From positions 1-6,376 of the forward strand of contig JAOZTO010000153.1 in the NCBI GenBank assembly GCA_029942265.1: a stretch of DNA of 6,376 nucleotides, written 5' to 3'. This document shows, piece after piece, positions 1-6,296 of the stretch (the first letter of the stretch is position 1; the number at the start of each line of letters is the position of its first letter). The notes beneath the pieces are model-generated. The model was not told where the DNA came from, did no database searches, and was given only the letters and a program-made list of their open reading frames with translations. Source of the stretch: Desulfocapsa sp. (lineage in GTDB: Bacteria > Desulfobacterota > Desulfobulbia > Desulfobulbales > Desulfocapsaceae). Position numbers and translations under genes: made by a program.

Positions 1-5
1 ATTGA

Positions 6-2504
6 TCACATCATACTTTCCGGGTCAACATCTATTGCTATCCTCACATCTCCCTTAGCCAGTGTTGACTGTTTGTCAGTGACCAGTGAACACATTCTGT
101 GTAAATTCACTGTTTCAGATCCTTTTAGTAAAACCTGCCAGCGATAACGATCACGAATGCGATCAATTGGTGCTGGTGCAGGTCCTAAAATATCAACACC
201 TGCTATTTTTTCTGCCAGACACATTGTTGCGATTCGTTTACTGGCTGTCTGCACTTGTCCTTCGTTGCTTCCTGAAATCTTAATATTGATCATCCTTAAA
301 TAGGGAGGAAACATAGGATTTTTCCGAATTTCCATCTCTTTTTCAAAGAGTCGTTCAAAATCATGATCCCTTGCAAGCTGAATTGCATAATGCTCTGGCC
401 GAAGCGTCTGAACTATCACCCGCCCTGGACTTTCTCCCCTACCTGCCCTTCCGGTAACCTGGGATAACAGCTGGTATGTTTTTTCAGCTCCACGATAATC
501 AGGCATATTCAGACCACCATCAGCCCATATCACTCCAACAAGTGTAACATTGGGGAAATCGTGACCTTTAGCTATCATCTGTGTTCCAATCAAAATATCA
601 ATCTCGCAGTCATGCATTTTTTTCAGAAGCGCCATAAATTTGCGCCTGTCTGTGGCTGTATCAGAATCAATTCTTGCAATACGAGCATCTGGAAAAGTCT
701 CATTCAGTTCAAGCTCAATTCGTTCTGTACCAAAACCAACTGGTGTTAAATTTGCAGATCGGCAACTCCCACAAACAATATTCTCATGCAGAGAATATCC
801 GCAATAATGACAAACCAAATGCGCACGTTGCTTATGATACGTAAGTGAAACATGACAATGAAGGCACTTCACCGGCTCCCCACAATCCTTGCAAAGATAA
901 ATGGAAGAGAAACCTCGACGATTTAATAGAAGAATGGATTGTTTCTGCTGCGCTAGATTTAAATCAAGTTCAAGATGTAATTTCCGACCGATTGCCTTGC
1001 CTTTAACTTTTTGTTTTTCGTCACGAAGATCGACAAGAGTCACATGAGGTAAGCTTCTATTTTCAATCCTTTTAGCCATAGTAAGGAGTTGGAATCGGCC
1101 TGATTTGGCATTGTAAAAACTCGTGATGCCCGGAGTCCCCGAACCAAGAATTACCACCGCATTGTTGTATCTCCCTCGAAGAACAGCTAGATCTCGACCA
1201 TGATACCGAAAACCATCTGCCTGTTTATAGGCGTTATCATGTTCTTCATCAACAACAATTAGACCGGGATCAGCAAGTGGCGCAAACACAGCGGATCTTG
1301 CACCTATAACTATTTTTCCTTTACCATTTGCTGCAAGTGCCCACTGATCAAAACGCTCACCTGTGCTAAGGCCGGAATGAAGAAGAAGTACCTTATCTCC
1401 AAACCTTGAAACAAAATGGGCTTCCAATTGCGTGGCCAATGCAATTTCGGGAACTAATATCAGAACATCCCTTCCCTGTTTAAGTGTTTCGGCAGTAGCT
1501 TGCAGATACACCTCTGTCTTTCCACATCCTGTCACACCATGGAGCATAAATGGTTTATATATTTGCTTGTTCAAGGCAGGCAAAATCTGTCCAAGAACCT
1601 GGTTCTGTTCCTCACTTAAAGTTTTAGGGGATGTATAATGAACAAGAGTTTCGCCAAAAGGATTTCTGTAAACCCGTCTTTTTTCTTCAGTCACAAGATT
1701 GCGTTCTTTGAGCTCTTTCAGAGCCTTTGAAGCACCACTATACATTTTCCGAACATCTTTCGCAGCGATCTGTTGCCCCCCCTGTTCTTTAGAAAGCTTC
1801 GACAGACACATCAATGTTCGAACTATTGGTACCGAGAGTGGTTTGCCATCAACAATTTGCTTTGCCGATTCATTTAGAATTGCACGATTATTTTCATCTG
1901 ATAGTTCGGGCAATGGTATATTTTTTGTTATGGAATAACACAACTCACGCTTTTCAAAAGTCTTTTGCTTGTCAAGAATGTCATCAACTTGAATCCATTC
2001 CTTTTCCTGCATTTCTGCAATGACTTTTCGAAAGTTTGAGGAGTGTAGTACTGTTTTGGATACTACGGGTGTGAGACTGCCATTTTGGAGTAGAACAGTA
2101 AACCAGTTCGGCTCTTCTGGAATATCTGTGGGCCAAGAGAGAAGATTTGTTTTTCCAGATGGAGTAAGTTTTACGATTTTACGACTACGTAACGCAGTAC
2201 CAGATGGAAGTGCAGTTTTTATTACTTCACCAATGGGATAGTGGTAATATTTTGCAATCCACTTGAAGAACTCCACAAGATTTTCAGGAAAAAGCGGTTC
2301 GTCATCCAGGAAATGTAGAACTGGTAGAATTCTATAACTGACGGTATCTTCTGGTAATAATCCAAGTACATATCCTGTCAATTTCTGGGCACCCATTCTG
2401 ACTAAGACCCTTCTCCCAACAGGATTACCCTCAACTTCAGGATCAAACGAATAGGACAATGTATTGACCAGTGGGGCAGCTACTGCCACCTCAATTCTAC
2501 CCAT
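6..2504 (-). CDS. priA: Primosomal protein N' (PriA), replication-restart 3'->5' DNA helicase
   Basis: PriA recognises stalled or collapsed forks and D-loops, unwinds the lagging arm and starts reloading of the replicative helicase in the cytoplasm. The 832-residue product has an N-terminal 3'-end-binding domain (about 1-105), a long winged-helix region (about 110-290), and an SF2 helicase core. Visible helicase motifs are Walker A GVTGCGKT (323-330), DEEH (419-422), GSGTP (454-458), LLLNRRGFSS (525-534), IGTQMIAKGHDF (639-650) and QVTGRAGR (682-689). Eight zinc-binding cysteines lie at 538, 541, 547, 550, 565, 568, 578 and 581, with spacings 3-6-3-15-3-10-3 matching, as I recall, E. coli PriA. 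The C-terminal domain is about 705-832. Walker A sits about 100 residues later than in the 732-residue E. coli protein; the extra length is in the winged-helix region. The ATG at 2504 is supported by a good ribosome binding site and an N-terminus typical of the family. It lies 118 bases after the acidic gene. Confidence 0.97.
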   Translation of the reverse strand: MGRIEVAVAAPLVNTLSYSFDPEVEGNPVGRRVLVRMGAQKLTGYVLGLLPEDTVSYRILPVLHFLDDEPLFPENLVEFFKWIAKYYHYPIGEVIKTALPSGTALRSRKIVKLTPSGKTNLLSWPTDIPEEPNWFTVLLQNGSLTPVVSKTVLHSSNFRKVIAEMQEKEWIQVDDILDKQKTFEKRELCYSITKNIPLPELSDENNRAILNESAKQIVDGKPLSVPIVRTLMCLSKLSKEQGGQQIAAKDVRKMYSGASKALKELKERNLVTEEKRRVYRNPFGETLVHYTSPKTLSEEQNQVLGQILPALNKQIYKPFMLHGVTGCGKTEVYLQATAETLKQGRDVLILVPEIALATQLEAHFVSRFGDKVLLLHSGLSTGERFDQWALAANGKGKIVIGARSAVFAPLADPGLIVVDEEHDNAYKQADGFRYHGRDLAVLRGRYNNAVVILGSGTPGITSFYNAKSGRFQLLTMAKRIENRSLPHVTLVDLRDEKQKVKGKAIGRKLHLELDLNLAQQKQSILLLNRRGFSSIYLCKDCGEPVKCLHCHVSLTYHKQRAHLVCHYCGYSLHENIVCGSCRSANLTPVGFGTERIELELNETFPDARIARIDSDTATDRRKFMALLKKMHDCEIDILIGTQMIAKGHDFPNVTLVGVIWADGGLNMPDYRGAEKTYQLLSQVTGRAGRGESPGRVIVQTLRPEHYAIQLARDHDFERLFEKEMEIRKNPMFPPYLRMINIKISGSNEGQVQTASKRIATMCLAEKIAGVDILGPAPAPIDRIRDRYRWQVLLKGSETVNLHRMCSLVTDKQSTLAKGDVRIAIDVDPESMM

Positions 2505-2512
2505 GCACTGCT

Positions 2513-2518
2513 TCCTCT
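2513..2518 (-). promoter_or_regulatory. Ribosome binding site of priA
   Basis: AGAGGA lies 8 bases upstream of the ATG at 2504. It lies outside both RNA hairpins predicted further upstream, so they would not directly mask it. Confidence 0.75.
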
Positions 2519-2547
2519 TTAACTAAGGGGTCGGTAAGAAATTATTG

Positions 2548-2635
2548 GGAACATTCGTAAGCGCTCCATGAACACTTACAGGGACAGGAGTTTGATAAAG
2601 CAAGGTGCGGTTAATTGGACGCTTACGAACGTTCC
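2548..2635 (-). repeat. 88-bp imperfect inverted repeat across the acidic gene's 3' end
   Basis: Arm 2548-2568 pairs with arm 2616-2635: 19 Watson-Crick pairs, one pair that is G-U in minus-strand RNA (2553/2630), and one bulged base (2564), enclosing 47 bases. The high-coordinate arm covers the last codons and the TAA stop (2623-2625) of the acidic gene. Read on the minus strand, the RNA would form a very stable long-range stem between that gene and priA. No U-tract follows, so a classic intrinsic terminator is unlikely. It could be an mRNA structure or one copy of a dispersed palindromic (MITE- or REP-like) element; a single copy cannot decide. Confidence 0.8.
2557..2579 (-). promoter_or_regulatory. 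Local RNA hairpin competing with the long inverted repeat
   Basis: In minus-strand RNA, GUAAGUGUUC (2579-2570) pairs with GAGCGCUUAC (2566-2557) around the 3-base loop AUG, giving 10 pairs including two G-U wobbles. Its 3' half (2557-2566) is also part of the long-range arm, so the two structures exclude each other. No run of U follows, and the priA ribosome binding site is about 40 bases further on. The pairing is visible in the sequence; any regulatory role is inference. Confidence 0.5.
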
Positions 2636-5124
2636 TTGCGAAACTGTGCAATCTCAGCATCAACATACTGTCGGATTTTTTGAATTTCATTATCTACGTA
2701 TGATTGTAAATTTACATCGTCAACCATAGCTAATTCCGTTACCGGTTCTTCAATTTTTTGTTGAATATCGCTATCACTTTTATCAGATTTTTCGGAAGCT
2801 ATTTTATTCTCTTCCTGTAAAAGAAAAAGTACCTGACTGGTGCATGAATATAGTTGCTGGCTCGTCTGTTCAAACGAAGACTCAATGGAACCTTCCAAGG
2901 CAGAATAGATTTCATTTATTAGCAGTAAAACAGCAGGGTTCGGTTCAAGTATGTTTTTTTCAAGGTGCTGCCCAGCGGTTGAAAGAAGTTGCAGGAATGT
3001 TTTATTTGTGCTGTCGATTTCTGAAAATGAACGTAACCGATTAATTTCATAGAAATAGGATTGAACAGTTTCTTTTGTAAGGTTTTCCTGTAAACCATCT
3101 ATGGCTACCTTAATTCCTATATAATCTATTGTACTAACTGTTTTTTCAAGGGAAGCAATTTCCATATCAAGTGCATCGATGGATAATTCATCTACGTACT
3201 CTTCACCTGGGAGTAAATCAACTTCAACATCATCTTCCACAACTTCAAACACAATTTCTTCATTCTTTTTTTCTGAAGTTTCGGAAAAAGAGATTTCTGG
3301 AGTATTTATGTTTTCATCTTCCAGTGACACCAAATCTTTATCAACTGGGTCAGTATCACCCTCTTCGACTTCAACAGAAGGAGAAGTATCAAAACTAACG
3401 GTTTCCTGCAGGTTCAATTCAATATCTTCTTCGATAGTCTCTTCAAAATCTTTTTGGATAGATTCGTCTTGTGTTTCAGATAATTCAGAAAGATCTATCT
3501 CTTCATCCTGATTATTAAAGGCAAGGGCTGGAGCTATCTCTTCATACTCATAGTCAATTTCTCTTTCAATTTCTTCTTGTGGTTCCTCAACATCCGGTGC
3601 TAACAACTGTTCATCAAGAATAGCAAGAGAATCATCGGTTGCTATATCTTCAGCATCTAGAGCTGGAACAACATCTGTCTGATTATCCTTCACAACTTGC
3701 TCGGCAGGAGAGACATCATCAAAAAACGAATCCAATCGAGTATCAAGATCATCGGAATTGGACTGTTCACCATCTGCTATCGAATCAAGTTCATCAAGTT
3801 GTCTATCATCCTCACTTCCACTCAACGCAGGAGCAATTTCACCATCAATCAAAGGCAACGCATCTTCTTCTGATTCGTCATCTGCCTCTGTTTCAACAGC
3901 AACACCTTGAGCCACAAATTCATCGCCTACAACAGGTTCAACCTGAACAGCTGGAGTGGTTGACTGAGCGAGATCGCCAGCTATTTTTTCAACACTAAAG
4001 CTACTCTCATCATCAACATCTGAGAGTGCAGGTGCTATAGCACCATCGGCATATGGTAATGCATCTTCATCGGTATCATCATCTGCTGCAGTTTCAACAT
4101 GCACACCTGCAAGTGCAATATCTTCTTCAGCATGTTGGTTGGATTCGTCAAAATCTCCAAAAACGGATGCTAACCGTGCTTCAACATCCAGAGCAACTTT
4201 TGCATCATCTTCATCACTCTGTTCATTAGTTGTATCAAAAGTATCCTGTTCGTCTGTGTTTGATAGCGACTCTTGATCGTTGGAAATATCACTTTTGAAT
4301 TGTTGGAATTTTTCAACTTCCAATAAGAGATGTTTTTCCTCTTCTTCTGTTGTTAGTTCTTTACAGCATATTTTTTCAAGAAGTTCATAAAAAGAGCGTA
4401 GTAGTGAGAATGCATCGTTATTTGATTGACTCTTCTTTTTATTAATATAGGAACTTAAAGCACCAATGCCCTGTAGTAAGATACGTTTTGCTTTACTCTG
4501 AATAAATACATCTTCTAAGCGTAATACTTCTTTATTTATTTTCTGTAGTTCCTTACCCTCAACTTCCCAATCAATTCCAAGGATTTGAGCTTTTAGAAAT
4601 TGCAGTTCATTAACAGCATCTTCACTACTCATAGACGCCTCAACAGGAGCAACACCACTATCATCAACTTGATCGTTCTGTGCTATTATTTGAACTTTCA
4701 ATGTGTCAAATTTTTTAACATCTATCAAAAGTAATTCTTTTTGGTTTTCGGAACTCATAGGAGGATCCGACAACACTATACTCTCAAGATTATGATAAAG
4801 TGAAATCAGTAATTTGATTGAATCAGGGTGAGCATTTGTTTTGTGTTGATAAATATATTTCCCGATTTTACTGAGGCCCTGAATGTACACCTGTCTAATT
4901 TTATCATCTGACCAAACATCAGTGAGATCAACAAGTTCCTCTTCGAGCTGTTGAAGAATATCGTCGGTAATTTCCCAATCTATGGAAAGAATAATAGTCT
5001 TTAGTGTATCGATGGTGGATTCGTTACCAGTTGATAAATCAAATAAATCCATAGAATTTTCATTATCCATGTCTAGGGTCAAATCATCATCGAAATGTTT
5101 TGAATTCTCTTGTGTCACCTTCAT
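2623..5124 (-). CDS. Large acidic protein with duplicated helical domain, unrecognised family; possible MglA effector or scaffold
   Basis: I do not recognise this 833-residue protein. It has no signal peptide or membrane segment, so it is probably cytoplasmic. Two related helical domains occupy about 41-146 and 177-280: in the ungapped part 28 of 76 positions are identical, including IDWE, QG, YI and a closing KF. A weaker third copy may lie near 690-765. Residues 281-640 hold 119 Asp/Glu against 11 Lys/Arg by my count and look disordered. This stretch carries a 29-residue unit repeated at 340-368 and 407-435 (21 of 29 identical), further PAL motifs at 487 and 532, and RLxSxF motifs at 317 and 463. 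The C-terminus (809-829) has two 11-residue repeats of YVDxEIxxxR type. The ATG follows the mglA stop by 3 bases, suggesting translational coupling. AGGGG abuts that ATG and is better spaced for the GTG at codon 3, so the start may be 5118. Linkage to a GTPase and Roadblock gene suggests an effector or scaffold, by context only. Confidence 0.9.
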   Translation of the reverse strand: MKVTQENSKHFDDDLTLDMDNENSMDLFDLSTGNESTIDTLKTIILSIDWEITDDILQQLEEELVDLTDVWSDDKIRQVYIQGLSKIGKYIYQHKTNAHPDSIKLLISLYHNLESIVLSDPPMSSENQKELLLIDVKKFDTLKVQIIAQNDQVDDSGVAPVEASMSSEDAVNELQFLKAQILGIDWEVEGKELQKINKEVLRLEDVFIQSKAKRILLQGIGALSSYINKKKSQSNNDAFSLLRSFYELLEKICCKELTTEEEEKHLLLEVEKFQQFKSDISNDQESLSNTDEQDTFDTTNEQSDEDDAKVALDVEARLASVFGDFDESNQHAEEDIALAGVHVETAADDDTDEDALPYADGAIAPALSDVDDESSFSVEKIAGDLAQSTTPAVQVEPVVGDEFVAQGVAVETEADDESEEDALPLIDGEIAPALSGSEDDRQLDELDSIADGEQSNSDDLDTRLDSFFDDVSPAEQVVKDNQTDVVPALDAEDIATDDSLAILDEQLLAPDVEEPQEEIEREIDYEYEEIAPALAFNNQDEEIDLSELSETQDESIQKDFEETIEEDIELNLQETVSFDTSPSVEVEEGDTDPVDKDLVSLEDENINTPEISFSETSEKKNEEIVFEVVEDDVEVDLLPGEEYVDELSIDALDMEIASLEKTVSTIDYIGIKVAIDGLQENLTKETVQSYFYEINRLRSFSEIDSTNKTFLQLLSTAGQHLEKNILEPNPAVLLLINEIYSALEGSIESSFEQTSQQLYSCTSQVLFLLQEENKIASEKSDKSDSDIQQKIEEPVTELAMVDDVNLQSYVDNEIQKIRQYVDAEIAQFRKERS
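3820..3906 (-). repeat. Acidic 29-residue repeat, second copy (residues 407-435)
   Basis: This copy has the pattern GVxVETxADD, then EDALP, then DGxIAPALS, and aligns without gaps to the copy at 4021-4107. The DNA copies differ mainly at codon third positions and several first positions, so the duplication is old and the protein motif appears to be kept by selection. Confidence 0.8.
4021..4107 (-). repeat. Acidic 29-residue repeat, first copy (residues 340-368)
   Basis: This is the partner of the unit at 3820-3906, exactly 67 codons apart. Twenty-one of 29 residues are identical, ending in IAPALS. Shorter related motifs (VVPALD near residue 485 and IAPALA near 530) suggest decayed additional copies downstream in the protein. 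Confidence 0.8.
4287..4596 (-). repeat. Helical domain copy B of the acidic protein (residues about 177-280)
   Basis: This domain starts LKxxILxIDWE and ends with a KF motif near residue 273. It aligns to copy A at a constant offset of 136 residues for 76 positions, then needs a 2-residue gap. Predominantly leucine, lysine and glutamate spacing suggests a helical bundle. No known family is recognised. Confidence 0.75.
4687..5004 (-). repeat. Helical domain copy A of the acidic protein (residues about 41-146)
   Basis: This first copy of the duplicated domain has IDWE at 48-51, QG at 82-83, YI at 90-91, a NAHPD segment at 97-101, LL at 105-106 and a KF pair at 138-139. These landmarks recur in copy B, which supports an internal domain duplication rather than general compositional similarity. 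Confidence 0.75.
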
Positions 5125-5129
5125 CCCCT
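5125..5129 (-). promoter_or_regulatory. Overlapping mglA stop and ribosome binding site of the acidic gene
   Basis: AGGGG overlaps the mglA TAG (5128-5130) and touches the annotated ATG at 5124, which is too close for normal use. It is 6 bases from the in-frame GTG at 5118. Either the downstream gene starts at GTG, or terminating mglA ribosomes reinitiate at the ATG. Confidence 0.5.
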
Positions 5130-5733
5130 AAAGTAATTTTTTTTGTATAGATACAACCGTTGACGAGATAATCTTTTTCAGAGTTGCAGCAACATTATAT
5201 CCTGTAATAGCACTTGCTTCAAAATCAGGGACTTTAAGCCGGCTATTTAAATCTTTCCTCAGCACTGTAGTGGGTAAAATCGGAACACCATGTTCTTTTA
5301 AATCAACCTTGTTGTATTGAAGAACAAGGGGAATTTTAAAAATCGATTCTTTATATTCCTGAAGATTTTCATGAAGTTGATTGAGTGAACGTATGTTTTT
5401 TTCCCTCTGTTTTGCCATGGCATCAGCGACAAAAACGATACCATCCACACCTTTTAAAACAAGTTTTCTGGTAGCATTGTATTTGACTTGTCCTGGAACT
5501 GTATACAATTGAATCTTAATATCGTATCCCTTAATCTGCCCCATATCAAAGGGAAGAAAATCAAAAAACAGTGTCCTATCTCCATGTGTTTTCAGACTGA
5601 CCATTTCAGATTGGATTTGATCACTGAATTTACGATTTACGTATTCGAGATTAGTAGTTTTTCCACAACGTCCAGGGCCATAATAAACAATTTTAACCTG
5701 GACGACTTTTTCTTTTAAGTTGATAAAGCTCAA
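5128..5733 (-). CDS. mglA: MglA-type small Ras-like GTPase
   Basis: MglA-family GTPases are bacterial Ras-like switches that set cell polarity and motility, cycling between GTP and GDP under a Roadblock partner. From the chosen TTG start the product is 201 residues beginning MSFINLKEK, close to the roughly 195-residue M. xanthus MglA as I recall it. Visible motifs are P-loop GPGRCGKT (19-26), DRTLFFDF with Arg53 and Thr54, LYTVPGQ with Thr78 and catalytic Gln82, GVDGIVFVAD (95-104), NKVD (141-144) and a SAITG G5-like motif (174-178). Arg53 and Gln82 fall on the M. xanthus numbers, which supports this start. GAGGA also lies 7 bases upstream of it. The frame stays open to a further TTG at 5814, but that would add 27 non-conserved residues and has a badly spaced binding site. 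The gene follows the Roadblock gene and is 3 bases before the acidic gene. An active GTPase is expected; its process here (motility, pili or polarity) is unknown. Confidence 0.94.
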   Translation of the reverse strand: MSFINLKEKVVQVKIVYYGPGRCGKTTNLEYVNRKFSDQIQSEMVSLKTHGDRTLFFDFLPFDMGQIKGYDIKIQLYTVPGQVKYNATRKLVLKGVDGIVFVADAMAKQREKNIRSLNQLHENLQEYKESIFKIPLVLQYNKVDLKEHGVPILPTTVLRKDLNSRLKVPDFEASAITGYNVAATLKKIISSTVVSIQKKLL

Positions 5734-5740
5734 TACATTG

Positions 5741-5745
5741 TCCTC
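5741..5745 (-). promoter_or_regulatory. Ribosome binding site that decides the mglA TTG start
   Basis: GAGGA lies 7 bases upstream of the TTG at 5733. With the conserved SFIN N-terminus, it favours this codon over the far upstream TTG at 5814. Confidence 0.8.
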
Positions 5746-5781
5746 AATATCACACGTAACAGTAATTGTAAAACCTGTCTG

Positions 5782-5819
5782 GGAACTTGTATGAGAATAA
5801 GCCTTCTCGGGCAAGTTCC
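5782..5819 (-). promoter_or_regulatory. Stem-loop in the leader between the Roadblock gene and mglA
   Basis: GGAACTTG and CAAGTTCC form a perfect 8-bp outer stem (5782-5789 with 5812-5819). A 3x3 internal loop is followed by a perfect 5-bp inner stem (5793-5797 with 5804-5808) and a 6-base loop. Only a short TTTT occurs about 8 bases beyond the stem on the minus strand, so it is not a convincing terminator. It sits in the 101-base gap between the two genes and could mark RNA processing or adjust mglA level relative to the Roadblock gene. Confidence 0.55.
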
Positions 5820-5834
5820 TAGTATTATATTACA

Positions 5835-6239
5835 TCAGTTTTTTCCACCTTCCCATACTTTACGGATCTGCTCAATCGCCTCTATAACGTGCAATCGTAA
5901 AAATCCTAGGGATATATCCTTACCAAACATAGAAATCAAAAGTAATTCATCATCAATTTTACTGAAGTGAATATTAGAATCCTGTCCTTTATGAAAGAGT
6001 AATGAAAATTCAGCCTCCCCCACAAGTTTAGCCATGGCGTCGACTGTTGCGAAGTTGCCAGCGGCAAGAGCAGCAAAAGAATACACATCATATTTACTTT
6101 CACCATTATCTTTGACAGTAATAATATTGCCTGCCATATCAATAATAATGACACAATCGACACCAAGTTTAATGAGCTTGCTGGACAAAATTGTATCGAT
6201 TTGCTCAAGCTGCTCTTGACTGACTATCCCATAATTCAT
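5835..6239 (-). CDS. Roadblock/LC7-domain protein, MglB-like partner of the GTPase
   Basis: Roadblock/LC7 proteins dimerise and bind small GTPases; the Myxococcus member MglB is the GAP and polarity partner of MglA. This 134-residue product fits a single Roadblock fold: helix 1 (about 7-24), strands with VDCVIIIDMAGNII (27-40), a long helix rich in alanine (about 53-74: FAALAAGNFATVDAMA then KLVG), strands with FSLLFHKG (78-85), IHFSKIDDELLLISMF (90-105), and a C-terminal helix (about 112-130). It lacks a signal peptide or membrane segment. The ATG at 6239 has AGAGG 8 bases upstream. It precedes mglA by 101 bases on the same strand, so it is probably that GTPase's regulator. I leave the symbol blank because Roadblock paralogues are hard to tell from true MglB by eye. 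Confidence 0.88.
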   Translation of the reverse strand: MNYGIVSQEQLEQIDTILSSKLIKLGVDCVIIIDMAGNIITVKDNGESKYDVYSFAALAAGNFATVDAMAKLVGEAEFSLLFHKGQDSNIHFSKIDDELLLISMFGKDISLGFLRLHVIEAIEQIRKVWEGGKN

Positions 6240-6247
6240 GATACATA

Positions 6248-6252
6248 CCTCT
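6248..6252 (-). promoter_or_regulatory. Ribosome binding site of the Roadblock gene
   Basis: AGAGG lies 8 bases upstream of the ATG at 6239, supporting that start. Confidence 0.75.
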
Positions 6253-6268
6253 TCACTCAGTTAAGAAT

Positions 6269-6296
6269 TCTATAATGACCTTTTTGTATTTGATAA
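6269..6296 (-). promoter_or_regulatory. Weak sigma-70-like promoter candidate for the three-gene unit
   Basis: TTATCA (6296-6291) and TATAGA (6274-6269) are 16 bases apart and each match the consensus at 4 of 6 positions. Transcription would start near 6262, leaving a leader of about 22 bases before the Roadblock ATG. The whole stretch 6240-6376 is AT-rich and holds no gene, so chance matches are likely. Confidence 0.3.

Noticed and set aside
2519..2569. A 16-codon minus-strand frame (ATG in the hairpin loop, TAA beside the priA ribosome binding site) as a leader peptide
   Set aside because: It has no ribosome binding site upstream and no regulatory codon run, so chance is more likely.
2505..2622. 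A separate priA promoter in the intergenic region
   Set aside because: AATAAT and TGTAAG resemble -10 boxes, but neither has a credible -35 at the right distance.
2548..2635. The long inverted repeat as an intrinsic terminator or CRISPR-like repeat
   Set aside because: The loop is 47 bases, no U-tract follows, and there is no repeated spacer structure.
3179..3511. A 110-residue Ser/Thr-rich open frame on the plus strand
   Set aside because: It is antisense to the acidic linker; the Ser-rich composition follows directly from complementing acidic codons.
3639..3998. A 119-residue open frame on the plus strand, rich in His, Gln and Leu, opposite the acidic gene
   Set aside because: It is the antisense shadow of the Asp/Glu/Ser-rich codons, with low-complexity composition and no recognisable domain.
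5734..5814. A 27-residue N-terminal extension of MglA from the TTG at 5814
   Set aside because: It is not part of the conserved family N-terminus, its AGGA is only 2 bases from the TTG, and the TTG itself lies in a hairpin arm.
5936..6208. A 90-residue open frame on the minus strand inside the Roadblock gene
   Set aside because: It overlaps the Roadblock coding frame completely, with no domain of its own.
6271..6276. Perfect TATAAT on the plus strand as a divergent promoter
   Set aside because: No -35 element lies 16-18 bases upstream, and the region is AT-rich. Transcription would also run into the window edge with no gene seen.
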